A DNA stretch of 64,000 bases from Brachycybe producta (lineage: Eukaryota > Arthropoda > Diplopoda > Playtdesmida > Andrognathidae): the NCBI GenBank assembly GCA_036925085.1, contig JAUPFP010000049.1, positions 1-64,000 of the forward strand, written 5' to 3'. This document shows positions 44,349-56,540 of this stretch, one piece after another. Below the pieces are notes generated by a model. The model was not told the origin of the DNA and did no database searches. It saw nothing but the letters and a program-made list of their open reading frames with translations. A program made the translations under genes and the position numbers. Within the stretch, counting starts at the first letter, position 1; each line of letters begins with the position of its first letter.

Positions 44349-46440
44349 AGAGACTATCGGACCGGGAGTCACCTGGAGAGACTATCGGACCGGGAGTCAC
44401 CTGGAGAAACTCTGGGGCCGGGAGAGACTCTGGGGCCGGGAGAGACTCTGGGGCCGGGAGAGACTCTGGGGCCGGGAGAGACTCTGGGGCCGGGAGAGAC
44501 TCTGGGGCCGGGAGAGACTCTGGGGCCTGGAGAGACTCTGGCTCCGGGAGATTCTGGGGCCGGGAGAGACTCTGGGGCCGGGAGAGACTCTGGGACCGGG
44601 AGAGACTCTGGGGCCGGGAGAGACTCTGGGGCCGGGAGAGACTCGGGGGCCGGGAGAGACTCGGGGGCCGGGAGAGACTCGGGGGCCGGGAGAGACTCGG
44701 GGGCCGGGAGAGACTCGGGGGCCGGGAGAGACTCTGGGGCCGGGAGAGACTCTGGGGCCGGGAGAGACTCTGGGGCCGGGAGAGACTCTGGGGCCGGGAG
44801 AGACACTGGGGCCGGGAGAGACTCTGGGGCCGAGAGAGGCTCTGGGGCCGGGAGAGACTCTGGGGCCGGGAGAGACTCTGGGGCCGGGAGAGACTCTGGG
44901 GCCGGGAGAGACTCTGGGGCCGGGAGAGACTCTGGGGCCGGGAGAGACTCTGGGGCCGGGAGCGACTCTGGGGCCGGGAGAGACTCTGGGGCCGGGAGAG
45001 ACTCTGGGGCCGGGAGAGACTCTGGGGCTGGGAGAGACTCTGGGGCCGGGAGAGACTATGGGGCCGGGAGAGACTATCGGGCCGGGAGTCACCCGGAGAG
45101 ACTATCGAACCGGGAGTCACCCGGAGGGACTATCGGACCGGGAGTCACCCGGAGAGACTATCGGACCGGGAGTCACCCGGAAAGACTATCGGACCGGGAG
45201 TCACCCGGAGAGACTATCGGACTGGGAGTCACCCGGAGAGACTATCGGACCGGGAGTCACCCGGACAGACTATCGGACCGGGAGAGACTATCGGACCGGG
45301 AGTCACCGGGGGAGACTATCGGACCGGGAGTCACCGGGAGAGACTATCGGACTGGGAGTCACCGGTAGAGACTATCGAACCGGGAGTCACCCGGAGGGAC
45401 TATCGGACCGGGAGTCACCCGGAGAGACTATCGGACCGGGAGTCACCCGGAAAGACTATCGGACCGGGAGTCACCCGGAGAGACTATCGGACCGGAAGTC
45501 ACCCGGACAGACTATCGGACCGGGAGAGACTATCGGACCGGGAGTCACCCGGACAGACTATCGGACCGGGAGAGACTATCGGACCGGGAGTCACCGGGGG
45601 AGACTATCGGACCGGGAGTCACCGGGGGAGACTATCGGACCGGGAGTCACCGGGAGAGACTATCGGACCGGGAGTCACCGGGAGAGACTATCGGACTGGG
45701 AGTCACCGGGAGAGACTATCGGACCGGGAGTCACCGGGAGAGACTCTCGGACCAGGAGTCACCCGGAGAGACGCTCGGACCAAGAGTCACCTGGAGAGAC
45801 GCTCGGACCAAGAGTCACCCGGAGAGACTCTCGGACCGGGAGTCACCCGGAGAGACTCGGACCGGGAGTCACCCGGAGAGACTATCGGGCCGGGAGTCAC
45901 CCGGAGAGACTATCGGGCCGGGAGTCACCCGGAGGGACTATCGGGCCGTTAGTCACCCGGAGGGACTATCGGGCCGGGAGTCACCCGGAGAGACTATCGG
46001 GCCGGAAGTCACCCGGAGGGACTATCGGACCGGGAGTCACCTGGAGAGACTATCGGACCGGGAGTCACCTGGAGAGACTATGGGGCCGGGAGTCACCTGG
46101 AGAGACTATGGGGCCGGGAGTCACCTGGAGAGACTATGGGGCCGGGAGTCACCTGGAGAGACTATGGGGCCGGGAGTCACCTGGAGAGACTATAGGGCCG
46201 GGAGTCAACTAGAGAAACTATGGGACCGGGAGTCAACTGGAGAGACTATGGGACCGGGAGTCACCTGGAGAGACTATGGGACCGGGAGTCACCTGGAGAG
46301 ACTTGTGGACCAGGAGAGACTATCATACCAGGAGTCACCTGGAGAGACTATCGGACCGGGAGTCACTTGGAAAGACTATCGGACCGGGAGTCACCTGGAG
46401 AAACTACCAGACCCGGAGTCACCTGGAAGGAATGAGCCGG
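44330..46440. repeat. 28-bp minisatellite, right (inverted) arm
   Basis: Unit GGGAGTCACCCGGAGAGACT + ATCGGACC. Read on the other strand it aligns with the left-arm unit (shared GTGACTCC and CTCTCCGG) but differs in the middle. CCTGG variants occur next to the centre and at the far end, with CCCGG or CCGGG variants between. It decays into short GAATGACCTGGATGAGCC units up to about 46477. Long open frames on both strands here are repeat artefacts. Confidence 0.95.
44400..45085. repeat. 18-bp derivative minisatellite inside the right arm
   Basis: About 37 copies of GGGAGAGACTCTGGGGCC. The unit equals the 28-bp unit lacking 10 bp between two GGAG words, consistent with slippage followed by amplification. 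Confidence 0.95.
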
Positions 46441-46484
46441 AATGACCTGGATGAGCCGGAATGACCTGGACGGAATGACAGTAA

Positions 46485-46812
46485 CTGGTGTAATGTATGA
46501 AGCATGAATTGCACGCTGGAAGCACGTTTGAAGCATGCATTGCAGACTGGAATTGAAGACATCCCTGCATTCCTGATTGTCCAAGGAATGCAATGCATCT
46601 AAAAGCTTCACTCTACGTCCATTAGTTCATTTGGAATTAATTTTCGAAGTTACATGTCCATGCACAAGCAATGTCAAACATAGACACTTCAATGATGTCC
46701 ACTTTGAACTGGTGTCATTTTTGAAGCATGCAGAGCACACTGGAATTGAAGACATTTCTGCATTCCTGAAAGTCCAACGAACGCAATGCTTCTAACAGCA
46801 CCATTCTACGAA
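46485..46812. repeat. Diverged direct duplication next to the array
   Basis: GAAGCATGCATTGCAGACTG...GAATTGAAGACATCCCTGCA (46533 onward) recurs as GAAGCATGCAGAGCACACTG...GAATTGAAGACATTTCTGCA (46722 onward). Unclassified; no convincing gene. Confidence 0.6.
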
Positions 46813-46836
46813 AATTATTAAAAAGCACCTAATAGT

Positions 46837-47010
46837 ATTTTCATGTTGTTATATATTTCAAAATAAACTTTTTACATAAAAATTTAAAAATAATATCTGC
46901 TCTAAGTTGAGAAATTTTTAAACTTACGTAAAAAGCTTACTTTAAAATATATCAACATGAAATTAACATTCAGTGATTAAACTGGCCTTCTAGTATCTAA
47001 AATACAACTT
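46837..47010. repeat. MITE family A copy
   Basis: Contains TTTCAAAATAAACTTTTTA, AATATCTGCTCTAAGTTGAG, AAAAAGCTTACTTTAAAATA and CCTTCTAGTATCTAAAATAC. It lacks the clear left terminal repeat. Confidence 0.65.
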
Positions 47011-47650
47011 TACCTTAATTTTGTTTCTGAAATATAGAATATACAGAGTTGCAGGGGCGTTTACACTTTAAAACCGCCCTAATAGCAAGTACTTTAAAAT
47101 AAATTCATTGGTTTTCTTTCCATAATTTATAGTTGCCGAATTAATCGCATTCTGGAATCTCCTCAAGGGAATGCCCTATTGGTGGGAGTTGGTGGTAGCG
47201 GCAAACAAAGCTTAGCTAGATTAGCTGCATACATAAGTGGACTCGAAGTTGCACAGCTGACGATGAAGAAGAGTTACAACGTTACAGATTTTATTGTAAT
47301 GCCTCTTTTTGACCAATATAATAAACATGTAGACATAGCTGAACTATTGTTTCAGGCGGACTTGGCAGCTCTGCACATCAAAGCTGGTCTAAAAAATGTG
47401 GGCACCGTGTTTTTGATGACAGATGCTCAAGTGGCAGATGAAAGATTTCTGGTTCTAATCAATGACCTTTTGGCATCGGGCGAAATATCGGATTTGTTCT
47501 CTGATGATGAAGTTGTCAACATCGTGTCTGCATTACGAAGTGAAGTTAAAGCTACAGGCATAGTCGACACCAAAGAAAACTGTTGGAAGTTCTTTATCGA
47601 TAGAGTTTGACGTCAACTCAAGGCATGTAGCCTACTAGACTTATAGAAAC

Positions 47651-47706
47651 ACAGTGAAAACTATTGAACACGAAAAATCGGGTTTCACGAAATATATTTT
47701 TGGTTT
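47651..47706. repeat. Partial copy of the CAGTGAAAAC MITE
   Basis: CACAGTGAAAACTATTGAAC and CACGAAATATATTTTTGG match the left end of the TA-flanked MITE at 62552-62894. The right end is absent. Confidence 0.5.
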
Positions 47707-47820
47707 GGTTAATTAGATTAGCATAAAAATTCTTTCCTTTAAGGTGGTTTATGAACCGCTGACTTCCAAACTCTGATTATTCTGTCTTTCAAAAAAAAAA
47801 ATCTCGAGAAACTAAAAAAA

Positions 47821-48036
47821 GTTTTAGAAACTAAAAGGGTAGCTAAATCACTTAAGGGTATTGTCAAGCTGTATGCTGATATCTTTCAAAATAAACTTTT
47901 TATGGACAAAGATTAAAAATATCTCACTGATAAAAGTTGGGTCATTTTCAAAGTCATAAAAAGCTTATTTTCCAAAAAAAATATCAATATGAAAACAGCC
48001 TTTAGTGATTGAGCTTCCCTTCTAGTTTCTAAAAAC
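47821..48036. mobile_element. MITE family A, near-complete copy
   Basis: Left end GTTTTAGAAACTAAAAGGGT and right end CCCTTCTAGTTTCTAAAAAC are inverted repeats. Inner arms GATATCTTTCAAAATAAACT and TTATTTTCC...ATATCAATATG also pair, giving a foldback of about 216 bp. It lies where the dynein gene has lost exons. Confidence 0.8.
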
Positions 48037-48966
48037 ACATTCACTTCGAAATTGAGGCATATTCATCGTCAGGTCTGAAGGACTCCATAAGGACAATAAA
48101 TTCCAAAATTGTTTCTAAAAAAATTCATAAAGAAACAACTACTTGGTGAATTTTTGGATTTTTTTTTTGTCCGGAGTCAAACCACAAAAGCACATCCCAA
48201 TTATCTTTTTTAGTTCACGAGTTATTCTGTTCACAAGATTTGGAATCCATGTATTATTTGATTAATTTTTTCGCCATCCCATATATGACTTTGTTGCTCT
48301 AGAGAGCAACACACGTCAAAAAAGATTGTTAAAGTTTATGAAGTGTGCTTGTCCATATAATTTTTTTTGTTTGAGCTTAGGTAGTGGCTCACGAAACTGC
48401 AAAAGTAAGCGAAGAAAAGGCAATAGCAGCTAAAGAGGAAGAAAAAGTAGCAGCAATCAACATCGAAGTTTCGGCAAAACAAAAAGATTGCGAAGAAGAC
48501 TTGGTCAAAGCTGAACCGGCTTTGTTTGCAGCACAAGAAGCTCTCAACACTTTGAATAAGGTATTCATATAAAACGATGGATAATAAAAACTTGAGTTAT
48601 ATAATGTATGTTTTAGAATAATCTAACAGAACTGAAGTCTTTTGGAAGTCCACCATCTGCAGTGACCAACGTAACTGCGGCAGTAATGGTGCTATTGGCT
48701 CCAGGTGGCAAAGTTCCGCGAGATAGAAGTTGGAAAACAGTTAAAATAACAATGGCCAGGGTATAATCGTTGCTCCACTCGAACAATCGTTTCTATTTTA
48801 CTACTGCTAGTGCTTGGTATATTATAGGTGGACCAGTTTCTCGATGACCTCATCAAATTTGATAAGGAAAACATTCACCCGGAAGTTCTCAAAGCAATTC
48901 GTCCGTATTTGGAAAGTCCAGAATTTAATCCGGAATTTGTGAGATCGAAATCTTTGGCTGCATCAG

Positions 48967-49701
48967 GTTAAAATCAATATTTAATTTGGTTCCAAGTGAC
49001 TCGTCTGTAAATTTGCTAACTCGGAACTTTACGACAATGTGAAAATAAGCCGTTTTAATAAGCAATTTTTGGAGATAGAAAAGAAAAATGGTTAGAAATT
49101 AGAATAGCAGAAGAATATGCTAAAAGTATTTTTATGGCAATAACTGTAAAACATAAATAACTTATGCAGATTTAATTTTAATTTTAAAAATTTTACTTTA
49201 GGTTTTCTGGTTAATAATTTTATATTAATTAGTAAGACAACCTGGCATTACAGTCTGAATAGTTATAAAATTATAATTAAAGTTGCTTCTACTAAAGTGC
49301 TAGAAATTATTGTATAAAAACCAAGTAGTTATTATGATTAGAGAAAAATTACATATAAATTGGATTTCTTAACTTTTTAAGCTGTTTGAAGTACAAATCA
49401 CAAATAGATAAATTCGAAGTAATTTAATAATTTTCACAATTACCGAAGTTTTAAAATAATCAAATTCATGTTATTGACCAACTTGCAAATAATAATATCA
49501 AAGCTGAACTTTTTAATTTTCCATAAAATGTTTATTTTAAAATCCATCACCTTAAAAATACCTTTAGCCTCAATTTACTCTTATTTTATTTTCTAAACAA
49601 CTTTCAATTTATTCGTTAAGTTACTTCTAAAAGCCACGTACATCTGCATAACAACTAAATCATGACGTGTTCTATTAAATTCCTTGAAATTTTACATGCA
49701 G
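48967..49701. other. Dynein-fragment intron with a MITE A relic
   Basis: AT-rich. Around 49490-49600 it has ATATCAAAGCTGAACTTTTT, ATGTTTATTTTAAAATCCAT and AGCCTCAATTTACT, weakly like family A. Otherwise empty. The large introns 50739-51407 (with a short hairpin, AGGGTCATAGTAGTTCTT...AAGAACTTCCTTGACCCT, at about 50792-50833) and 53283-54017 likewise show no gene. Confidence 0.45.
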
Positions 49702-52700
49702 GGTTATGTTCATGGGTGATCACTGATCAACATTGTCAAGTTTTATGAGATTTTCTGCGACGTTGAACCGAAACGACAAGCACTTAAAGCAGCCAATGAA
49801 GAACTTGCAGCCACTCAGAATAAACTCGCACATATAAGAACAAGAATCATGGTTTGAAATAAAAAAACCTCGCACATTATCAAAGGAAGATACAAATAAA
49901 CTTAAAATTTCTTACATAACTCCTCAAGGAACTGGAAGAGGCTCTTTCAAAATTAACCGCTGAATTGGAGAAAGCAACAGGTGAAAAGCTTCGCTGTCAG
50001 ATGGAAGCTGAAAAAACGTACAAAACTATCGAACTAGCAAGCCGATTGATCGGAGGGCTGGCTTCAGAAAAAATCCGTTGGGCAGAATCGGTTTCGGCTT
50101 ATCGAGAACAAGAAAAGACGTTGCCGGGAGATGTATTACTCGTGTCGGCATTTGTTTCGTACGTCGGCTGTTTCACAAAACAATATCGACTCGACCTCTT
50201 GGAAAAGAAGTGGCTCTTGTATCTGAAAGCGCAAGAAGTTATTTTAAAAGCTTTTGAAGTTACCTGTTAGGGCAAATAACCTACTAATGCAATCGATACT
50301 TTCTTAAACTGTTTAGGTTCAGATTCCAGTGACTGAGGAATTGGATTTGATCGGTTTGCTAACAGACGATGCTAAAATTGCAGAATGGAACAACGAGAGT
50401 TTACCAAACGATAGAATGTCAACCGAAAACGCCACAATATTGACGAATTCAGAAAGATGGCCACTAATGATTGATCCACAGCTACAAGGCATTAAGTGGA
50501 TTAAGAATCACTACAAAGAAAACTTGATCATCATTCAATTGGGACAGAAAGGGTAAAATAATAAACTCTACCCAAAACCCAATACAAATGAAATTTTAAT
50601 CGCATTTTGTATCAGATACTTGGATGCCATCGAACTAGCCGTAAGCCATGGAAATGCCACGTTAATTGAAAACATTGCAGAAACTATAGACCCAGTCCTT
50701 GATCCACTTTTGGGACAGAACACGATCAAGAAGGGAACGTAAGCTGTTCGTTTTATTTAACTTGGATTTATTTTATATTTAAGACCACTAGGGTCATAGT
50801 AGTTCTTCTTTAAGAACTTCCTTGACCCTGACAAATCACTGCTCACTGAACATTTAAGGTTGGGTACAGACTTGTGCATTTTCCCAAAACATAACTGCAG
50901 TCTGCATCGCGTTCAAGGTTATGCTAGTAAGGTAGACCAGGCACGTACTGGTTACAAACTCTTAAGTCGGCAATATCGGTCTCGGCCCTCCTCACGATAT
51001 TTTTTTCTAGTGACGAGTGAAACGGGACATATAAATTAGCAACATTTTATAAGTATAGCACCAAAAACGTGTTATAGTTTTCGAAATACATATTCTTAAA
51101 CAAAATGCATTGTACGTGCGCCACTTCGTAGTGTATAAGAGTGAATGTTTGGCGCTCTTTCGCCTAAAAGAACCGACGCAGGAGGCATTTGCCGTCCAGG
51201 GAAAGTACTGTACGTGCCTAAGCTCGACTGTTGAGGGACACAATTTCAAGACCCATTGGGCAGCAAGACGTAACCACGTTGTAGCATTAGTGAATTTTAG
51301 TTGGAAGCACATGATCTGAACTCAAGTCAATGCCCGTCCATATCTGTGTAAAAGTGCACTAATGCAAACCTATTAATATAAGAACTTAAGAAGTTTTAAA
51401 TTTACTAGAGCTATGAAGGTTGGAGACAAAGAAGTGGAATACAACTCGAACTTCAAACTCATACTACACACAAAGCTCGGTAACCCTCACTACAAACCGG
51501 AACTACAAGCACAGACCACTCTCATCAACTTTACAGTAACCAGAGACGGATTGGAGGACCAACTCCTTGCTGAAGTTGTAAACAAAGAACGGCCTGAACT
51601 GGAAACAATGAAAGCAGAACTGACGAAACAACAAAACGACTTCAAGATCAGCTTAAAAGAACTCGAAGATTCTCTTCTCATGAGATTATCTATGGCCAAG
51701 GGAAACTTCTTGGGAGATTCAGCACTAGTTGAGAACTTAGAAACTACTAAAAGGACTGCAAACGAAATATCTGAGAAAGTGACTGAAGCAAAAAAAACTG
51801 AAGCCAAGATCAACGAAGCTCGAGAGTTGTATCGTCCGGCCGCTGCTAGAGCTTCGCTACTTTACTTTATTTTAAACGATATGTGCAAAATAAATTCCAT
51901 TTATCAATTCTCTCTGAAGGTTAGTGTTTGATAATTCACTATACGCTAGTAGACAACCTGCAAAATCAGCACTTAGCTACTAAATCTACAAGACTGATAG
52001 TATTCTAGGTAATGTGCATCTAAAAATCTGTCTGCGCAGCTGAGCTTTAATTGAGCGCCCGAGGCAGGTACCTCACTCGTGTACCCTTAATTACAGCTAT
52101 GCCTATTTTACTATCAATTTTGCAAATTTAATAGCGAATTAGTGGCTTTCCGAATTGCCTATTTATTATGAAGAATTGCTTAATAGTTCCCTTTGTAAAA
52201 AACAGTGTATTTGTTTATCAGGCATTTAAAGTGGTCTTCAACAAGGCCATCGAAAGAGCGGAAAAGAGTGCCGATGTTAAAGTTCGAGTGAACAATTTGA
52301 TTGACTGTATAACATACTCAGTGTTTCTGTACACTATGAGAGGACTATTCGAACAAGACAAGTTAACATTTACTGTACAAATGGCATTCCAGGTTAGACT
52401 AGAACTTTTCGTTATGAGTAACATTTTAATAGCTCCAGTTAAGTCATTCCGTTTTCAACAAAGATTCTATTGATGAATGGTGAAATCAACCCTTCTGAAC
52501 TGGATTTCCTATTACGTTATCCAATCCAACCAAATGTCACTTCGCCAGTAGACTTCCTGTCCACTCAGTGTTGGGGAGGAGTTAAAGTAGCATACACCTT
52601 ACAACAAATACAAATTATTCCATTTTATCATAGACTTTCTTTTTTAGGCACTGTCCAATCTTGAAGAGTTTCGAAACTTGGACCGTGACATCGAGGCATC

Positions 52701-54460
52701 ACCAAAACGCTGGCTCAAGTTTGTTGAAAGCGAAAGTCCAGAAAAAGAAAAATTTCCTCAAGAGTGGAAAAACAAGACAGCATTACAGAATCTCTGCATG
52801 CTAAGAACGCTGAGACCGGATCGAATGACTTATGCCATCACGTAATAATTATAATAAAACCAGCCTTCTTGTATGGCATTGAGGAATTCCTAAGCTAATT
52901 TTATCTGTAATGGCGTTTACTATAGTGAGTTTGTTGCAGAGAAACTGGGTCGAAAATATGCCCAATCTCGAAGCTTAGATCTGGCACAATCTTTCGAAGA
53001 ATCTAGTCCATCAACACCTTTCTTTTTCATCCTATCACCAGGTGTTGATCCCTTAAAAGATGTAGAGACACTGGGTGGAAAACAAGGGTTCACAATTGAA
53101 AATAAGTATACAGTTCGAGAAATAGCTTTAAAAATTTTACTTTATATGAAAACTAACTTCGTAAGAAATTATTTATATATTACAAAAACGTCCATAACGT
53201 GTCACTGGGACAAGGACAAGAAACAGTGGCTGAAATTGCATTGGAAACAGCTGCAAAAAATGGACACTGGGTCGTATTGCAGGTTGAACTTTAATACTTA
53301 GTTCAGTGCTCTCCAAAGCACACCCTTACTTAATAGAAAAACGTAGCACGCACCCCAGAATAATTGACAATCGATATTTTCCTGTTCTGTGCACTCTCTG
53401 GGACAGATAAGATTTTAACATTAAAGTCTATGGAAAATCCACTACATCATCTTCTCGTAAATTACTCGCACAATTAGCAATAAAATTGAATACCTATACA
53501 TATACCTATTACGGATCTCGCACACATTCGTGGACCATCTTGTACACGCCACTTTGGAGACCACAGCTCTATTTTACGAATATGAATACTCTGGATATCC
53601 ATTCATATGACAAACGTTCTATCATATTGTCATCTGTCTTCTTTTCAGAATATTCCGATATTTTAATGTTTGTCCCAAGTTTTAAAAATACATAAAAGAA
53701 AGCTTAGAATGCATTGTACATAGCCTACCCTGAATTCGGCAAGATAGTAGATTTTTGGCTTATATAAGGATATTTTCCGTATTTTCTATTTCATTTCCAG
53801 TTGGTTAACAATATTCTTTAAGAAAAAAGTTATTTTCTAAAATATTGCAAAATGCTGCAAATAACTTTTTTTACTTTTTTAGTTCACAAACATTGAATTT
53901 TTTTAAAGCTACCTGTAAAAAGTCGGAAACTATAACTGTTCTGCAATGAGGCAGTCATTTTTTATGATAGATTCCGCAAATAAGAATAACTTATTTTATA
54001 ATTTGTCTTGTAAACAGAACATACATTTGGTCAAGGCATGGCTACCAAAACTTGAGAAGAAATTGGAAGAAATGAGTGAAAACAGTCATCCCAAGTATAG
54101 AGTCTTTCTTAGTGCCGAACCTGCTAAATCGACAACGGCACACATCCTTCCACAAGGAATACTGGAGTCAGCAATCAAGATTACCAATGAGCCACCATCG
54201 GGAATCAAAGCGAATCTTCACAAAGCTCTAGACAACTTCACACAAGTACCACAATTCTTAATTTATTCCATTTTAAAATGCTTCCAGGTTAAATAACCTA
54301 CACATATTTTATACAAATTTCTAGGAAACTCTTGAAATGTGTTCGAAAGAAGCAGAATTTAAAAGTATCCTTTTTTCACTCTGTTATTTCCACGCTGTCA
54401 TCTCCGAAAGATCAAAGTTTGGACCACAGGGATGGAATAAAATTTATCAGTTTAACAAAG

Positions 54461-55128
54461 GTAAAATGTGTAAAAAACACATCGATACTCAAAATAATTG
54501 AAACGAAATCAAATGAATATGTTCTTTCTAATTAAAATTAAATTAAAAAATAGTATTTTTATGCCAACACACTAAAATCTCAAAACGTTATGCTAGTTTA
54601 AAGAAGACAATTTTCATTTTTCATTGTCAAGTTAGCCAAGAGCTTAAGAGTTCCATAAATATTTGCATACAGTTTATTGTTAACTTGCAGTGGTTGTATT
54701 TTTATGAAACAGGGTCAAGGGTTGCATAAAATTCATGATTTTTTGAAAATAAAAAATTAATAAAACGAGGTTTTTTTTTTGAAAAATTATAATGGAATTT
54801 CTTCTATTGAAATCAATAATTTCGTTTATAATGTTATAAATAATTTTTTTCCCTCGTGAATTTCATTAAAAAATCATGAAATTTAAATGCTGCAACCCAA
54901 AAGTATTTCTTTTTTTTTGTTTTGTTACAAAAATATAAATTTCTTATAAGTTATAATTATATGTAACGTAGTAACAACTTATATACTTAAAATTATAAAT
55001 AAACAACGAATGAAATTAATTAAATGACTAGAAACTAAATGAACCAGTTCGAGTCCGAGAAACGAGTCTCTACTCTTATCACAGCACTCTCAACATTAAC
55101 CAAGCACACGAACTTTGAAACGAACTTC
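54461..55128. other. Spacer after the dynein fragment, empty
   Basis: AT-rich, no recognisable exon. In particular the next dynein segment expected (the C-terminal part following GPQGWN...YQFN) is not present. Confidence 0.6.
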
Positions 55129-56540
55129 TCATATCATGAATTCGTCTGTTTCGAAACCATAATCCAAAGGATAGGAACGATAAGCCCCATCAAGATCATC
55201 AGATTCAGAACGATTAAAACAAAACCATTTCTGAAGGGCAATCAAAAAACACATTTAAAATATTTTCTCTCCTTTTCTTTTTTTCGTTTAGTTGACAACT
55301 AGGTTCAAACGCTACCAACAAACCTGTACAGTATCTCGGAAAGATTGTTTCGGTTCGCCGTTCGTCTGCTTAATCACTTTGGGATTCTCCTTCTTAGCCT
55401 GTAAAAAAAACAGACGTTAGAACTGTTTTAACGACTCTTGTAAAAAGAACCGACGTCACTTCACCTTTCTGCTCAATCTCCACCTTCCAATCGGTTTAGG
55501 CATTCGAAGAGCATACGTGTCAAGATCAAAGAGTGTTTCGGCATTCGTTTCAACATGCTGAACTTCTTCGGGACACTTTAGGGTGTTCAAAGTCTTGACC
55601 ACCACTGGAGTGAGCGAAAGAATTGACGCCGCATTTTGTAATTCATCTGAAAGTAATAAAAACGATTACCAAAACTGAATAGTTAATATTTTAAACGAAC
55701 ATTTTTGAAAGAAATATTAAAAAATCTTTATAATTTAAATTGTATCAAAGGTTTTATTATTATTATTCTGTTAACTCTAACTAAAAAAACCTTTTCCGTT
55801 CCCCTTCAACCCCGATTTGCAAGAAGAAGAACCGAAAAATCCGAACCTTCTTCGATAAGTTTTGGACGGTTTTTGCTCTAACCAGAAGGTCGTTTTGAAG
55901 ACGAAAACGTCTTCATCCATTGTCAAATCCAAATGACGCATCGAATCTTTCTTCAATTCCCACCACTGACCACTGGCCATCTATAAAAATATAAAATCAA
56001 TTACATGTTTGTCATTTTGTTACGGTTGTGATTAATTTTGTGATGTTGGTTTGTCTTCATCATATTATAAGGTATATAAACGCCCCTGAAACTCTACTTA
56101 TTCTGATTTTCAAAGTGAAAAATTAAAAAAATGTGAATGTTTTAGAAACTAGAAGGGTAGCAGCTCATGTTGATATTTTTTGAATAAGTTTTTTGTCATT
56201 TGATTTGAATTTGAAATTGAAAATGACCAAACTGGAAGCAGACGTTATTTATTGTTAAATTTTTGTCTTTAAAACGTCTATTTTGAAAGATATCAACACT
56301 GACAATAATGGTATATGTAATACAATTACCCATCTAGTTTCTAAAACACTTTATAGACAGAATAATGGAAAATAAAGAAACGTGTTTTCACTTCCATAGC
56401 CTCCTTATTGACTCTGCATGTGATGGAGACGGTGAATTTCAAATTCACCGCCGCCAAATACATTAAAGAGACACTTACCATAACTTTAAAGGTGATTTTC
56501 TCCGTTACTTCTGGACAGAATCTCAATATTTCGGTCAATA
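55129..56540 (-). CDS. Unidentified minus-strand gene, five exons visible
   Basis: Exons in transcript order: about 56540-56479 (ILTEILRFCPEVTEKITFKV), 55980-55791 (MASGQWWELKKDSMRHLDLT, MDEDVFVFKTTFWLEQK), 55646-55465 (SILSLTPVVVKTLNTL, LFDLDTYALRMPKPIGRWRL), 55398-55324 (AKKENPKVIKQTNGEPK) and terminal 55230-55129 (WFCFNRSESDDLDGAYR, ending FETDEFMI-stop). All four joins keep phase (ATG|ATG, G|AT, AAG|GCT, CAG|AAA) with good GT-AG sites, so it looks like a working gene. The product is acidic at the C-terminus and basic in the middle, with no membrane segment. I do not recognise the family. The 5' end is unresolved; a stop lies just upstream of the first exon's frame and no ATG is clear. The intron 56138-56348 region holds a MITE. 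Confidence 0.6.
56139..56347. mobile_element. MITE family A, complete copy
   Basis: Ends GTTTTAGAAACTAGAAGGGT and TACCCATCTAGTTTCTAAAAC are near-perfect inverted repeats of about 21 bp. Inner arms GTTGATATTTTTTGAATAAG and ATTTTGAAAGATATCAAC pair too, so the whole 209 bp is a foldback. It sits in an intron of the minus-strand gene. No coding. Confidence 0.85.

Larger units (their letters stand above)
47133..54460 (+). pseudogene. DNAH9/11/17-like: Outer-arm axonemal dynein heavy chain fragment
   Basis: Sixteen exon-like pieces match beta-type outer-arm dynein heavy chains in order: 47133-47625, 48381-48560, 48617-48760, 48828-48966, 49702-49851, 49929-50237, 50317-50552, 50616-50738, 51408-51919, 52222-52392, 52464-52586, 52648-52841, 52926-53105, 53189-53282, 54018-54245 and 54325-54460. 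They cover AAA4 ([19 protein letters not shown]), part of the stalk coiled coil, AAA5 ([19 protein letters not shown]), the linker to AAA6 ([20 protein letters not shown]) and AAA6 ([31 protein letters not shown]). The family has about 4,500 residues; here about 1,000. Decay signs: in-frame TGA at 47608-47610 (RV-stop-RQLK, where the family has Arg), loss of roughly 170 residues after it, a shifted frame near 49715-49730 in the [11 protein letters not shown] region, a missing AG acceptor before 53189, and no exons before 47133 or after 54460. The motor could not work. Confidence 0.85.

Noticed and set aside
44293-46212. Long open frames (over 600 codons) with GETLGP-type repeats on both strands
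   Set aside because: They are by-products of the 28-bp and 18-bp minisatellites, which lack stops in several frames. No start context, splice sites or non-repeat sequence supports a protein.
50900-51330. Open frame in a dynein intron (YVRHFVVYKSECLALFRL)
   Set aside because: No homology recognised, no splice phase with the flanking exons; probably chance or an old insertion.
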